Assembly (NCBI GenBank): GCA_904066235.2
Contig: CAJFCV020000002.1
Coordinates: 10,726,001-10,790,000 of the forward strand
Direction: 5' to 3'
From: Bursaphelenchus xylophilus
Taxonomy: Eukaryota > Nematoda > Chromadorea > Rhabditida > Aphelenchoididae
Length of the DNA: 64,000 bases
The translations under genes were made by a program, and so were the position numbers. The notes under the pieces were generated by a model that was given only the letters and a program-made list of their open reading frames with translations, was not told the origin of the DNA and made no database searches. Shown here one piece after another: positions 30,374-40,513 of the stretch (position 1 is the stretch's first letter; each line of letters begins with the position of its first letter).

Positions 30374-33300
30374 CTATGTTCGTCGTCGAAGATCATTCGA
30401 GTCCGGCGGAAGACATCTTCCACAGGCTTTCCGACAAACCAAATGCATGTACTTCGGATTCTTCTCACATTCACCGGTCTTGAACCAAAAATCACAAGCG
30501 ACGTCACCATCGAAACAGTCGGTGGACTTGGAGCTTAGAAGCTGAAAATGTAAAGGAATATAAATGTTCAGTAAAACCTATAATAATGAGCAATTTTAGA
30601 GGCTCCCAAGAGTCTCATATCGAGGGCTAAAATAATGCATCAGAAATCAATTACTGAAACTGAAAGGTTTGTAAAATCTTGCGCTTTCCGGGGACAGCCG
30701 AGATATTCAACGGTCTCTGTGGCCGAGAGAGTACGTGAAAAGGAGAGCGGTAAGAGAGAAAAACACTTTTTGGCCAAAATTTTGCCAGTTTAATGCGGAA
30801 AAAATTTGTTTTTTTTTTGTGGAAACATTACATCTATGATAGAAATAGCCACAAAACTTTCTATTACAAAATCCGCCAGAAAGTGCCACATTTTTGTCAG
30901 TTTTCGCTCTAAAAATCTGGGCTTTTTCTGAAACGCTCGAGCCAGGAGTCTCGCATATAAAGGTGGTCATATAAGATCTCGGAATTTTTTTTCCCCAAAT
31001 CGCGATTTTCGGTGTACAAAAAAAGTCGACGCCCAAATCGAAGAATTGGCGTCGACTTATTTTTTTCTCGGCACCGAATTCTGAAATTCGGTAAATTTTT
31101 CTAAGTTTTTCGAAATCAGTGCACAAAGTCTTAAGTCTGCACCGAAGACTTAAGTCCTTAAGTCAGCACCGCATTTCGGAATTCGGTGCTGAAAAAATTA
31201 AGTTGACGCCAATTTTTCGATTTGGGCGTCGACTTTTTTGTGCACCGAAAATCGCGATTTGGGGAAAAAAAATTCGGAGATCTTATATGACCACCTTTAT
31301 ATGTCTTAGAAATAAGTATTCTAAATTTGTTTCATCAAATATACAGGGTGGGCCACTCGAAACGGGTAAGTTTTTTCTTTGGATTTCTCCGCGGAGACTC
31401 CGCCGATTTTCCCGAAATTTAGATTTTTGTGTAGCTGAGGCCCGCCATTTTTAACCGGTTGAATTTGAAAAAAATATATTTTGAATTGACCTTTCTATGC
31501 CTTCCCAAAGTTTTGAAGAATTATTTTCGAGCCGAAACCGCTAAAACTTTGAAAATTTTTGGAATGATTTTCAATTGACTTTCTCGGACTTGGAAAATTT
31601 TTGGCTTTTTTTGGGGGAAATCGCGGAGTAAAAAGTTGCTAGTGCTCGCCATAAACTTGTTTAAAAGCAAGTTGAAAGCCACAAGAGGGTTGTTTGTATT
31701 ACCATTAGGGCACGAACATTCAAAAAAAAAGATTTCAAAAAGATTGCAAAACTCCACACAATTGGCAACGAGCCCCAGCTCCAAGTCATTGAAGCTTGGA
31801 GCCCAGCCCGATTAAAGATAGATGATGTTCACGATCTGCAATTCGAGCTGTTCACGACTCTCATGACTCTCAAAGCTCCTACAAGTTTGTTCTGCGAGTG
31901 GAAATGGGCATTTCGAACTCAGATAGAAATATTAATAATCAGGTCGTTAAATAAAATTGTTTTTACGACAATATTTTATGGTTATCTGAGGTAAAACTTA
32001 GAAAATTTCACCCAAAAACTCGAAAAAATGACCAAGTTTTCGAAATCATTCCAAAAATTTTTCAAGTTTTAGCGGTTTCGGCCCGAAAATAATTCTTCGA
32101 AACTTTGGGAAGGCATAGAAAGGTCAATTCAAAATATATTTTTTTCAAATTCAACCGGTTAAAAATGGCGGGTCTCAGCTACAGAAAAATCTAAATTTCG
32201 GGAAAATCGGCGGAGTCTCCGCGGAGAAATCCAAAGAAAAAACTTACCCGTTTCGAGTGGCCCACCCTGTATATGATTGCCGCACTTGGCGTAATTTCCT
32301 AGTTAACTTATACCACCAAAAAACCTACCCTTTCCCTGAAAGCGTTGGCAAAGACTTTTTGTGCAGGCTCGGCTGTGGCAAAGATGCTCTTTGTCGTTGT
32401 TGGAGGCGTCGTTGTGGTTGTTGTTGTACGTGTTGTTGTAGTAGGCCTTCTTGTTGTAGTTGTTGTGGCAGGGGTGGTTGTCGTTGTAGTAGGTCTTCTT
32501 GTTGTAGTTGTAGTTGTTGTCGTAGGAGTCGTTGTTGTTGTAGTCGTTGTGGTTGATGTTGTTGTTGTTGTAGGTCTCCTCGTTGTAGTGGTCGTAGTCG
32601 GAGGCGGTGTTATTGTTGTAGCAGTCGTAGTAGTTGTTGTCGGCTCGGTCGCCGCTGTTGATGGCATTGTAAATTCAGGAATTGGAGCTGTCTCTAACGT
32701 CGACTCCACTGCAAAGTCAGTTGAGCCCATTTCCAAGTCCTTGGCACTCATCATAACCAGCCCTTTGAATTCTGTCGTAGCATCGATTCGCTGGTTAGGC
32801 AATTTCTCCCCAAAATTGGCCAATTCAACCTCAAAGCCTTCGAGACACCATTGCTCAACTGAAAATAATTATTAAAAAACGTATTGCTGGTGTTATTACT
32901 CATCTTATGTACGTATCAGTCCGTCGGGAAAACAATGTGGATTTGTCGCGCCTCAGAATTGCTTCGCTTTGGAATCGCCCATTTTGCGACTTACTTTCTA
33001 TTTATAAAATTCGTGGTTTGCGCTTTGCAGATATTATAATATTATTGCGCAAGATATAAAAAAAACAAGATTTTTAGGGCGAAAACGTAAACAAAACGGT
33101 TAGAGCCAAAACCCGTTTTCTCGTCTGTCCGCCTCTCCGCATTTCGTGTGCTCTCTCAAAAACAAGATCGTTTAACACCTTGGCTGCTACTGGACATCGC
33201 TAGTTCGAAATTTTAGAATTTTACATACGGCTAGTTCAGGGCGCGCATGCAGAACTTTAACATTTTTCTTGGTAAATAAGAGCCGTGAAAGACATGGACT

Positions 33301-36300
33301 TACTCGGAAAACATCTTGGAGCCGTTGAATCCAGATCGGTGGGATTCCGTCCGCAAGCAAGTTTGGTCAGCGAAGGAGTGCCACAAAGAGTGTCGCAGCC
33401 AAATTGAACTGACTCGTCGAAGGTTAGGAAGATTATGGGGTTTAGTCCGGATTCGCCTGGAAAATGAGTCATAGACATTTTTCAGTGTCAAAATTATGAA
33501 TAAGAAGTCCAATCTTGGCATAAAAAACTTCTCTATAACAAAACATGGGGTAAAAGTTCCTTATTTTGGCCACAACTTATAAATTTGCGGAAACTGGTCG
33601 GAACTGGCCCAAATTTAGCCTGCACGCTCAATTCATCGTTGTCAATTCCCGGACAGTGGATTTAGTTAGCGAGGTATCTTCTTTTTTACGTACCACCTTA
33701 CCCTTCAAAAACGGCTGCAGCCTGTGATTTTACACTTTATACGATGAAACATGTCCGGAACTAAACTTATTGCCTCCGTATGGAACTAAACGAGTCGTCA
33801 TAGCCTTCGTAGGTACCCTTAAAACTATAGAGCTATTATAGTAATTCAGTTCCAGCTAGGTCGAAGCGTTTTTTCCTAACTTTAGTGCCCAAGCTTGGGC
33901 GCAGTTCGCTGAGTACATTTGTTGTGGCCAAAATAAGGAACTTTTTCCAAACCTGGCTGCAACGAACGAGTTCGGAAGCACTAGTCCGTTGGTAACGTCG
34001 CTGGAATGATTTTTGCAACATGCACTGTGCAGAAAAAGTCACGGCCGAAAAAAGCCTATTGCACGGTGCAAAAAAGCTACAAATTAAATTTTTTTGTATA
34101 GATTTGATCCTGCTAATTTCATATCTTACCAAAAAAAAATGTTTTTTACCAGCCTCGCGGGACTGATTTTTGGCGTTCGCACTGTGTGAGAAAAGTCAGG
34201 GTGCCAGCGTAGTCCGAAAAAAACCATTGGCAAAGCAAGAAATTGCCCGGTGAAAAGTGAAATTTTGCTTTTGCGTACACTGCTCGACAAAATTATAAAT
34301 GAAGTTCGAAATGAATTTTGTCGCAAAGAAAATCACCAAAATCTCGGTTTTTTCAACTTTTTTCCAACTTGCGGAAACTTTCCAAAATAATTTTTTGGCA
34401 CAAGATTTATAGTACACTGGTACATATTGGAGCCAAATATGGCGCAGTTTTATTGAAAAACACAAAAGTTACAGCGATTTTAAAACTGCATTTATAATTT
34501 TGTCGAGCAGTGTAGTGCAGGTCGCGAAAATCACTCCAGCGACTTGGCGAACGGACTAGTACATATAAAAGATAGGGGTAAGGTAGTACAACCACCCAGT
34601 CCAGTTCAGTCCCCCATGACCCAGTATAAACCCCCTCATCCAATCTGAAGCACCTACTCGGGATTGGGTTCTCTCGGCTACGATAACCGTTGCCTGAACC
34701 ACAAAGACGAATTTGGACGGTAACTGGGAGTTTGAGCTAAAACGCCGTGGGTCATTTGACTCTAATTTGCATTTTTTGTGTTATTCTAATTTTTTTCATT
34801 ATGGGGGTGTGAAATGGGCAAGACAGTGGGGGTTTGAACTACAGGGTGACCCAAAATAACGGAGACAAAAGATTTTAATTTAATATTTATTTACCGGTTG
34901 AAATAACAACAAACAAACTTTTTAATTAACAGTACTACATAACATAAATATCATATCTAAGTAGTTTCGAAGTGGCCACCTTGTGCGCCGACACAGAGCT
35001 TCAAGCGTTCGGTGAAGTTGAGGGCCGCGGCACGCACCTCTTCCGCAGTCAAACGCTTCCATTCCTTGATGAGTGAAGCCTTCAGAGACTCGATATTGTC
35101 ATGGGGCTTGCTACAAGCTCGGGCTTCAAGGATCGACCAAATCGAATAATCCAATGGGTTGAGATCGGGAGAGTAGGGGGGCCATTCCTTCGAAGGGATA
35201 AAATCCGGGAAATGGGCCCGAATCCAATCTTGAGTGGATTTTGAGCTGTGTGCCGGGGCCGAATCCTGTTGAAAAGTCCATCTACGCTGGCCAAAGTGCT
35301 CAGCAGACCATGGCAATACCACCTTTTCTAAAATGTCCTTTTGGTACACTTTTGCGTTGATCTTAACGCCTTTTTCAACAAAAATTAAGGGAGTTTTGCC
35401 CGAGGCGCAGATCCCTGCCCATACCATCAAAGACTGGGGGTATTGGCGTCGGGGAACAATGGCATCCTCTTTTGGACGGTCTGAGGACCAACGACGAGAA
35501 TTTTGAGGGTTGTAGGTCTGCTGAATGGAAAACAGTTTTTCATCTGAAAATAAAATTTCATTTGAGTTCTTACCTGCGTGCCGACGGATGAGATTCTTAC
35601 ATCTTTCAAGCCGTACCTGCTTATTTTTCTCTGTGAGCAATTGACCTTTTCGGAGCTTGTAAGGCGTTAACTGTAGATGCTCTTTGGCTATACGCCTAAC
35701 AGATTCACGGGCTAGGCCGGTTTCCTTGGCCACTTTCCTCATGGACACCAACGAATTCCTTTCAACCCGTTGTTTGATGATCTTCCGATTCCGAGTAGTG
35801 TTGACGGTGCGTTTCCTTCCCTTCCTCGGACGGTCACCGTCGTGGCCAAGCTCCCTGAATCGCTTTACGGCCTTTGAAACGGTTTGCTTGGGCACTCCAA
35901 GCATTCTAACAATGTCACATTGGCGTTTGCCACTGCGAAAAAGAGTCAAAATAGCACCACGCTCACTTGACATGTCGAATAAAGCCGACCCTGAGGTAAC
36001 ACAAACAAGCAAAAGTATCCAATAGGTACAGAAAAGAGTGGAGATTTCCCCACTGTATTTTATTTGGCCTAACCCAACAAAGCTTTCGCGGTGGGACCCA
36101 TCAAATTTTGTCTCCGTTATTTTGGGTCACTCTGTACATTTTGTGGGGTGCTGAACTACCAAAGCCCCAAAAGATAATTTCAGAGGTACCAAAAGCCAAT
36201 TTGAAGCTAAAATGAACCTCCGCACAGGACAAGAAAGTGATCATTCCTCCACGAATTTAATTTTTTCCCCTACCCGATATATTGTTTTTGTTCGGCATGC

Positions 36301-36508
36301 ATAAAAAACGGAAAAATTTATAAAAGTTTTGATGCTGCAGGAGCCGTATTTTACCAAAAAAATCTATTTTTACCGCCTTACAACCCCAAAATCACTTACA
36401 TAAATACGAATTCCTCTCCAGCCATTCGTAAAAGTTGACAGCGCCAAACACGGTACCACTAAGTGCCAAAATCATAAAAAATGTAAGAAGCGTTACATTC
36501 CCAGCCAT
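30374..36508 (-). CDS. Secreted threonine-rich mucin with C-terminal ShKT (SXC) domain (319 aa predicted)
   Basis: Four exons join in phase on the minus strand: 36508-36400, 33456-33304, 32858-32329 and 30541-30374. Donors are GTAAGT, GTAAGT and GTAGGT; acceptors are TTTTCCAG, TTTTCAG and TTTTCAG. Residues 1-22 form a signal peptide (MAGNVTLLTFFMILALSG..). A six-cysteine region of about 60 residues follows (SYLCESGLN, FGCDTLCG, LACGRN, PRCFP, EQWCLEG). Next comes a region of over 100 residues of Thr with RRPTTTT repeats, typical of O-glycosylated mucins. The last exon is one ShKT domain: DCFDGDVACDFW, GECEKNPKYMHLVC and RKACGRC, with cysteines at spacing 6-8-10-3-2. Signal peptide + mucin + ShKT matches the layout of nematode surface-coat mucins. 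Introns 1 and 3 are swollen by transposons, including a mariner. Confidence 0.8.
30690..30957. repeat. Family A fragment, interrupted by the foldback at 30958-31300
   Basis: Family A words in reverse orientation (GCTTTCCGGGGACAGCCGAG, CAGTTTAATGCGGAAAAAAT) stop at a TCGCATA and resume after the insertion as TGTCTTAGAAATAAGTATTC (31303-31343). The rejoined site matches intact family A copies. Confidence 0.65.
30958..31300. mobile_element. Foldback MITE with AAAGGTGGTCATATAAGATC ends
   Basis: AAAGGTGGTCATATAAGATC at the left and GATCTTATATGACCACCTTT at the right, with most of the interior also palindromic (CACCGAAAATCGCGATTTGG). TA-rich flanks. Inserted in a family A copy within intron 3 of the mucin gene. 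Confidence 0.82.
31344..32269. mobile_element. Mariner-type MITE (CAGGGTGGGCCACTCG ends), 926 bp, TA TSD
   Basis: Inverted ends CAGGGTGGGCCACTCGAAAC and GTTTCGAGTGGCCCACCCTG are parts of long TIRs of over 200 bp. TA is duplicated (31342-31343, 32270-32271). The AT-rich middle carries no transposase. It lies in intron 3 of the mucin gene, close to the exon 3 donor. Confidence 0.88.
32418..32670 (-). repeat. Thr-codon (ACN/ACA) minisatellite in the mucin exon
   Basis: The plus strand is nearly pure GTTGTNGT repeats; read on the minus strand it encodes the Thr tract with periodic RRPTTTT. Length is likely to vary between individuals. Confidence 0.8.
32916..32995. repeat. Single family B end fragment
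   Basis: CAGTCCGTCGGGAAAACAAT followed by GTGGATTTGTCGCGCC, without the opposite end. In mucin intron 2. Confidence 0.65.
33050..33180. repeat. Degenerate family A fragment
   Basis: Shares the CTGTCCGCCTCTCCGC..GTGTGCTCTCTC block with family A; no ends. In mucin intron 2. Confidence 0.5.
33553..33945. mobile_element. Family E element copy 2
   Basis: AAAGTTCCTTATTTTGGCCA and its inverse enclose about 390 bp, almost identical to 20701-21093. In mucin intron 1. Confidence 0.82.
33950..34277. repeat. CACTGTGCA-type repeat (family G)
   Basis: Carries TGCACTGTGCAGAAAAAGTC, ATTGCACGGTGCAAAA and GTCAGGGTGCCAGCG. Related blocks lie near 47760-47890 and 3240-3390. Ends not defined. Confidence 0.5.
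34278..34512. mobile_element. Tc1-type MITE (CACTGCTCGACAAAATTATA ends), TA TSD
   Basis: CACTGCTCGACAAAATTATA and the inverted TATAATTTTGTCGAGCAGTG, with TA on both sides. Inserted in a family G repeat in mucin intron 1. Confidence 0.86.
34842..36134 (-). mobile_element. Complete mariner-family transposon (1293 bp)
   Basis: TIRs CAGGGTGACCCAAAATAACG and the inverted CGTTATTTTGGGTCACTCTG, TA at 34840-34841 and 36135-36136, intact transposase inside on the minus strand. The only imperfection at the tips is CACCCTG versus CACTCTG. It lies in intron 1 of the mucin gene, same strand. Confidence 0.95.
34957..35973 (-). CDS. Mariner-family transposase, DD37D type, intact (338 aa)
   Basis: The start was chosen at the ATG of MSSERGAILTLFRSGKRQ. 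Upstream in-frame codons lack ATG. The N-terminal half holds helix-turn-helix motifs (IVRMLGVPKQTVSKAVKRF; MRKVAKETGLARESVRRIAK). Catalytic acidic residues sit in ILFSDEKLF, FQQDSAPAH and YSPDLNPLDYSIW. Exactly 37 residues separate the second and third Asp, giving DD37D, the spacing of the maT/nematode mariner group. No stop or frameshift interrupts it. Together with the near-perfect TIRs this suggests recent activity. Confidence 0.95.
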   Translation of the reverse strand: MSSERGAILTLFRSGKRQCDIVRMLGVPKQTVSKAVKRFRELGHDGDRPRKGRKRTVNTTRNRKIIKQRVERNSLVSMRKVAKETGLARESVRRIAKEHLQLTPYKLRKGQLLTEKNKQVRLERCKNLIRRHAGKNSNEILFSDEKLFSIQQTYNPQNSRRWSSDRPKEDAIVPRRQYPQSLMVWAGICASGKTPLIFVEKGVKINAKVYQKDILEKVVLPWSAEHFGQRRWTFQQDSAPAHSSKSTQDWIRAHFPDFIPSKEWPPYSPDLNPLDYSIWSILEARACSKPHDNIESLKASLIKEWKRLTAEEVRAAALNFTERLKLCVGAQGGHFETT

Positions 36509-36520
36509 TTTACACCTGAA
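36506..36520 (-). promoter_or_regulatory. Splice acceptor 8 nt upstream of the mucin start
   Basis: Minus strand GAGTTTCAG|GTGTAAAATG. Placement suits a spliced-leader or 5'-UTR intron acceptor and supports this ATG. Confidence 0.45.
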
Positions 36521-36942
36521 ACTCTGCTTTCCAAAAAATAAGTTGTGATGGTAATAAAGGCGACCAAACGAAAAGTCCTCGAGAAATGACCACGAATTTT
36601 TTATTTTCCTTTTTTCGCAATTGTAAAATTGAAAAAAAAATCGGGAAATCATCGACTTGATTAATCGAAAAAAGAAGAAATTTTTAAAGGCTTAACGTTT
36701 TTTTTTGTTAACGTTTCAATGGGACCGGTTTGAGTGAAACGGATCCCTCGCGTTTTTTCGATTGTTTTCCGGGCGGTCGGGCGGACTGTGACAGTTTGAC
36801 TAATGCGGTCGATGATTTGGCTGATCACAATGAGGGGTTTTGTAATAAAATATCGTTAGCGGAGGGAGGAGGATGACAAAAACGATGGTTTTTTGTATAA
36901 CAAAGGCCTCAATAAGCGATAGTCTAGAATTTTTAAAGATTA
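36521..36942. other. Upstream region of the mucin gene
   Basis: No further gene or repeat is recognised. Confidence 0.3.
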
Positions 36943-37093
36943 CCGTTTGTCGGGAAATACTGAGCACTCTGTCGCATTGAAAATCGCATCGCCACGGAGA
37001 AAATGAACTGTGTTGCGGCAAAATCAAATTGCTTTCCACCTCAGTGACGCGATCGGTGTAACAACATTGTGGTCATTATTTTTCCGACAGACT
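36943..37093. mobile_element. Family B MITE copy 11
   Basis: CGTTTGTCGGGAAATACTGA left; TTTCCGACAGACTTA right. Diverged GAGC subtype. A lone second end lies at 37110-37150. Confidence 0.75.
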
Positions 37094-37150
37094 TATACTA
37101 AATAAACTTATTCGTCTGTCGGGGAAATAATGTGGATTCGTCCTGTCAAA

Positions 37151-38046
37151 AAATGTACTTTCTTGGGCTCAATAAAAGAAAATCTTGGTGGGGGTTTGAG
37201 CAAAGTTAGAGCCAAAAAAATGCCTGATTTTGGCCATTTTTTGCACTTTTTTTTGATTTGTTTGCAATTTTAGTTCAAAAATAAAAAATCGGCCGTGATC
37301 GAAGGATTATCTATGTCATAGTGGAAACACATGCAAAATTCCACGTTTCTATAATATTACGCCTCTGATGCTTTGACAATCGACCAGAAAATTTTTAATA
37401 ATTTTTTCCAAGAAATGTTTTTTATATATCGGCTGTGCCTTCAAATCGCGAGCTAAAAATTTTTGGCATTGTAGCCAATGGCCATACACAAAATTTGAAA
37501 AAAGACTGAAATTATGAAGGTTGCGCCCGTATTTTACAAACTATATAAAAGACACTATTCACGAACCGAACTCAACCTTGAACTTGTCTACTCTTTTTGT
37601 AACTAACCGGTCCTTTTTCTTTTCTATCTTCGGAAAGAGATGAACCCCCAAATAACTCCTCAAATTCTCACGCCTCAAAAGTAAACAGGAGCTCATCCAA
37701 AAATTGGGGAAAACAAATGGGGAATCACTCTTTTTTTCGACCTTTTTTATTACTGAAATCAAGAGGAGGGAGAGCTGTAAGTAACCAACTAATTATGAGC
37801 TTAAATGGGGTAGTAATGAGGGGAAATGAAAACAATGAGAATCCGGGAGTCTTGGAGAAATGAGGATCAAAGGAATCAGGTTTGGGGATATTAGTCCGTC
37901 GGGAAAATAATGTGGATTTAGCTCGTAATTTTGCAGAAATATATAAATCCATTGGTAAGCCAGTAAAAGAGAGAAAACTTTACCATACTAACAACTTGTA
38001 AGGAAGTTTTTGATGTGCGAAGCTTAGATTTTTACTTAAAATTTTA
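37151..38046. other. Gene-free stretch
   Basis: AT-rich. Contains a lone family B end near 37892-37920 (TAGTCCGTCGGGAAAATAAT). Minus-strand frames at 37559-37762 and 37725-37952 have no motif. Confidence 0.35.
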
Positions 38047-38495
38047 CAGGGGAAGTACTCCAAGTGCGACCCTCAGATTTTGATGAAACTTGGCACAAAT
38101 TTAGAATAATTTTTTATGAGATATATGCGAGAATCCTAGCTCGCGCTTTGCAGAAACAAACGATATTTTTAGATCGGAAGTCGGCCAAAATTTATGACTT
38201 TTTGCCGAATTTCGGCACGAAAAGTTTCATGCCTATTTCAACTGTAAAGGATAATGTTTCTACAAAAAATCAAATTTTTCCGCACGAAACTGCCAAAGTT
38301 ATGGCCAAAAAGCGCTTTTCTCTCTGACCGCTCTCCACGTTTAGCGTGCTCTCTCGGCGGCATAAATCGTTCGATATCTTGGCGGCGCCCGCAAAGCGCG
38401 AGCTAAAACTTTCAGGAATTGATATTTAGTCGATACCCGACGTGTGTGCAAAATTTAAAGAAAATCTGAGCGTCGCACTTGGAGTACTTCCCCTG
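38047..38495. mobile_element. Family A transposon copy 4, TSD TTA
   Basis: Full length (449 bp), CAGGGGAAGTACTCCAAGTG ends, TTA on both sides. Nearly identical to 16843-17291. Confidence 0.9.
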
Positions 38496-38654
38496 TTAGT
38501 CATAGGCCACTTATCAATTTCTAAAAATCTTCGTTTTACAGAGGCTTGGCAACCTCATGCATGCGATGAGAGCAAGCCCAACTTTTTTGGATGACTCTAG
38601 GCTCCAACCCAAGAATGTCCAAAAGGAAATTGGTGACTTTGATTTCTAGCCCAT

Positions 38655-38811
38655 CAGTTTGTCGGGAAAATATGTAATGAGCACCCTGTCGCATCGCAAA
38701 TCTCATCACCGACGAGAAAATGAATTGTGTCGCTGCAAAATCAAATTGCTTTTCACTTTAGCGACAAAATTGTCGCAGCGACATTCTGCTCATTATTTTC
38801 CCGACAGACTG
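38655..38811. mobile_element. Family B MITE copy 12
   Basis: CAGTTTGTCGGGAAAATATG left; ATTTTCCCGACAGACTG right; GAGC subtype. Confidence 0.87.
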
Positions 38812-39072
38812 ATGACTAAAGTCCAAAGTCCAATTTTTTTGGTGAGAATTACCAGATGCGTTGTTGCCCAGGCACTGGTCGGACTAATGTAAGAAAATTG
38901 CACCCCAGAACTGTACAACGTATTTTACACTTTATATACCTGTAAAAAGCATTGTAGATTTCGAAAAACCTTGCAAAAAGACCAAAGCACCACCACAACA
39001 AGACCAATAAAAATTATAAAACTTGAAACTTTACGGCTAAAAACGGTCGGCAGCCCCGCTAAAATGAACCCT

Positions 39073-39180
39073 CCAAAAGTGCAACTCCCAGTCATCATGG
39101 CTGTCTGGAAGCGTTCCCAAAGCCTCCGTTCCGTGTTAAACTCACGCCTACGGACGTCCAGGAATATGGCCGCTCGTTGA
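39073..39180 (+). CDS. Doubtful small ORF or terminal exon
   Basis: An in-frame ATG at about 39063 begins MNPPKVQLPVIMAVWKRSQ and the frame ends ..SRNMAAR at a TGA (39178-39180). Two overlapping AATAAA signals follow about 60 bp later (near 39240-39250), fitting a plus-strand 3' end. The frame stays open upstream to about 38971. The minus strand is also open here, with two hydrophobic stretches, so the strand itself is uncertain. Confidence 0.25.
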   Translation, partial: PKVQLPVIMAVWKRSQSLRSVLNSRLRTSRNMAAR

Positions 39181-39189
39181 AACCTACCG

Positions 39190-39793
39190 GTTGCGGCTGA
39201 TAAATCAGCGCAAAGAGGGGCGCTGTAAAACGCGCAAAGAAAATAAATAAATAGTTTCGAAAAGAACGGTTTTTTTTATTTTTAACTAAACGAAATCGAC
39301 ACGCTTCGTCAGCGTTTCACACATTTTCTTTTTGGCGGAATTGGTCGGACATGTTGTAAACGGTAATTTGCAAGAGAATGGAAGGGCATTTACAAGTGAC
39401 AGGGGCTTGTTGGATGACTTACAAGTGATTGTGGTTTGGTGGTTTGGGCTTTCTGATTTGTGTTGTCTTATGTGGGTGTTAGGTGAGCTTGTAGGGGTAG
39501 GAGGAAAAAAATTCCGGGAAATTTATGGGTTGCAAGGGTTAAAACTCTTGTAAAATACGGTAGCTTGACTTGAGCAAGTTTGCTCATTATGTCTGCGGGG
39601 AAAAAATGTGGATTTTACTATATTTCTAGCCGTAGCTAGCCGTCACAAATTGAAAAACCAAATTTTGGCATAAAAGTTTTCAGGTCTGCTTCTACCCTAT
39701 AGGGCAATGCTTCCACAGCAAATCATTTTTTCGGTACAAAACTGGCAAAGATATGGCCAAAAACTGTTTTATCTTACACCGCTCTCAGCGTAT
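39190..39793. other. Gene-free stretch with family A and B fragments
   Basis: A GT-rich open stretch at 39330-39550 has no motif. From about 39600 there is a lone family B-like end and then a degenerate family A fragment (39650-39793, continuing 40048-40165) split by family C copy 6. Confidence 0.4.
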
Positions 39794-40047
39794 AATGGGG
39801 GACTTGATCCAGTGGCAAAAAACGTACCATTTTGCATCCGGGAGGCATAAAAAATGTGGCAAAATGCTTCCTTCTCCAACAAAGAAAACTCCGTTTTGAA
39901 TTGCGCGCCCTTTCCCTCACAAAAATAGTGGGCGCGCTTTTGAAATCGGAGTTTTTTCACTTGGAGAGGTGGGCATTTTGCTGCATTTTTGATACTTCCC
40001 GGATGCAAAATGGTACGTTTTTTGCCAATGGACCAGGTCCGCCACTG
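39794..40047. mobile_element. Family C MITE copy 6, nested in a family A fragment
   Basis: GGGGGACTTGATCCAGTGGC left; GGACCAGGTCCGCCACTG right, followed by TA. The loop carries GCGCGCCCTTTCCCTCAC and its facing GGGCGCGC. Confidence 0.83.
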
Positions 40048-40367
40048 TACTATCTCGGCCACAAACATCGTCGAATATCTCAGATGGCCCTGCAAAGGGC
40101 CAGCTAAAACTTTTAGGAGTTGATATTTGGCTTATGCCTTACTTGGCGTCGCACTTCAGAGTTTTCCCTGCAACAAAAATCCAAGTCGGGAGAAGCCAAA
40201 TTGAACTAATTTTATTAGCTTACCTTAGTGGCCTTATATGAAGTTAACAGGCTCAACTCTTGAAAAAAGTTGGAAACAAGTTCCTCAATTTTTAAAATGC
40301 GACTTTAAAAGGTAACTAAATTTCCATAAAAAAATTTATAAAAAGAAACTTTTCTTTTTACAAATGG

Positions 40368-40373
40368 TTTATT
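40368..40373 (-). terminator. Candidate polyadenylation signal for top-2
   Basis: Minus-strand AATAAA about 140 nt downstream of the top-2 stop codon. Confidence 0.45.
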
Positions 40374-40513
40374 ACCTTCGCACCACAAAAAAATAAATAG
40401 GAATGACTACGTTAGCTACCAAATTACGCTACTCAATTGTACAAACTGATGAGATTTTTCGACAAAATATTTAAAAATGCAGATCGGATATATAAAGATC
40501 GAAATAAAACGCT

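Noticed and set aside
30720..31450. Frames with shared RISEFGAEK peptides on both strands
   Set aside because: Palindromic arms of the foldback MITE at 30958-31300.
32345..32875. Val-rich plus-strand protein
   Set aside because: Antisense of the Thr-rich mucin exon.
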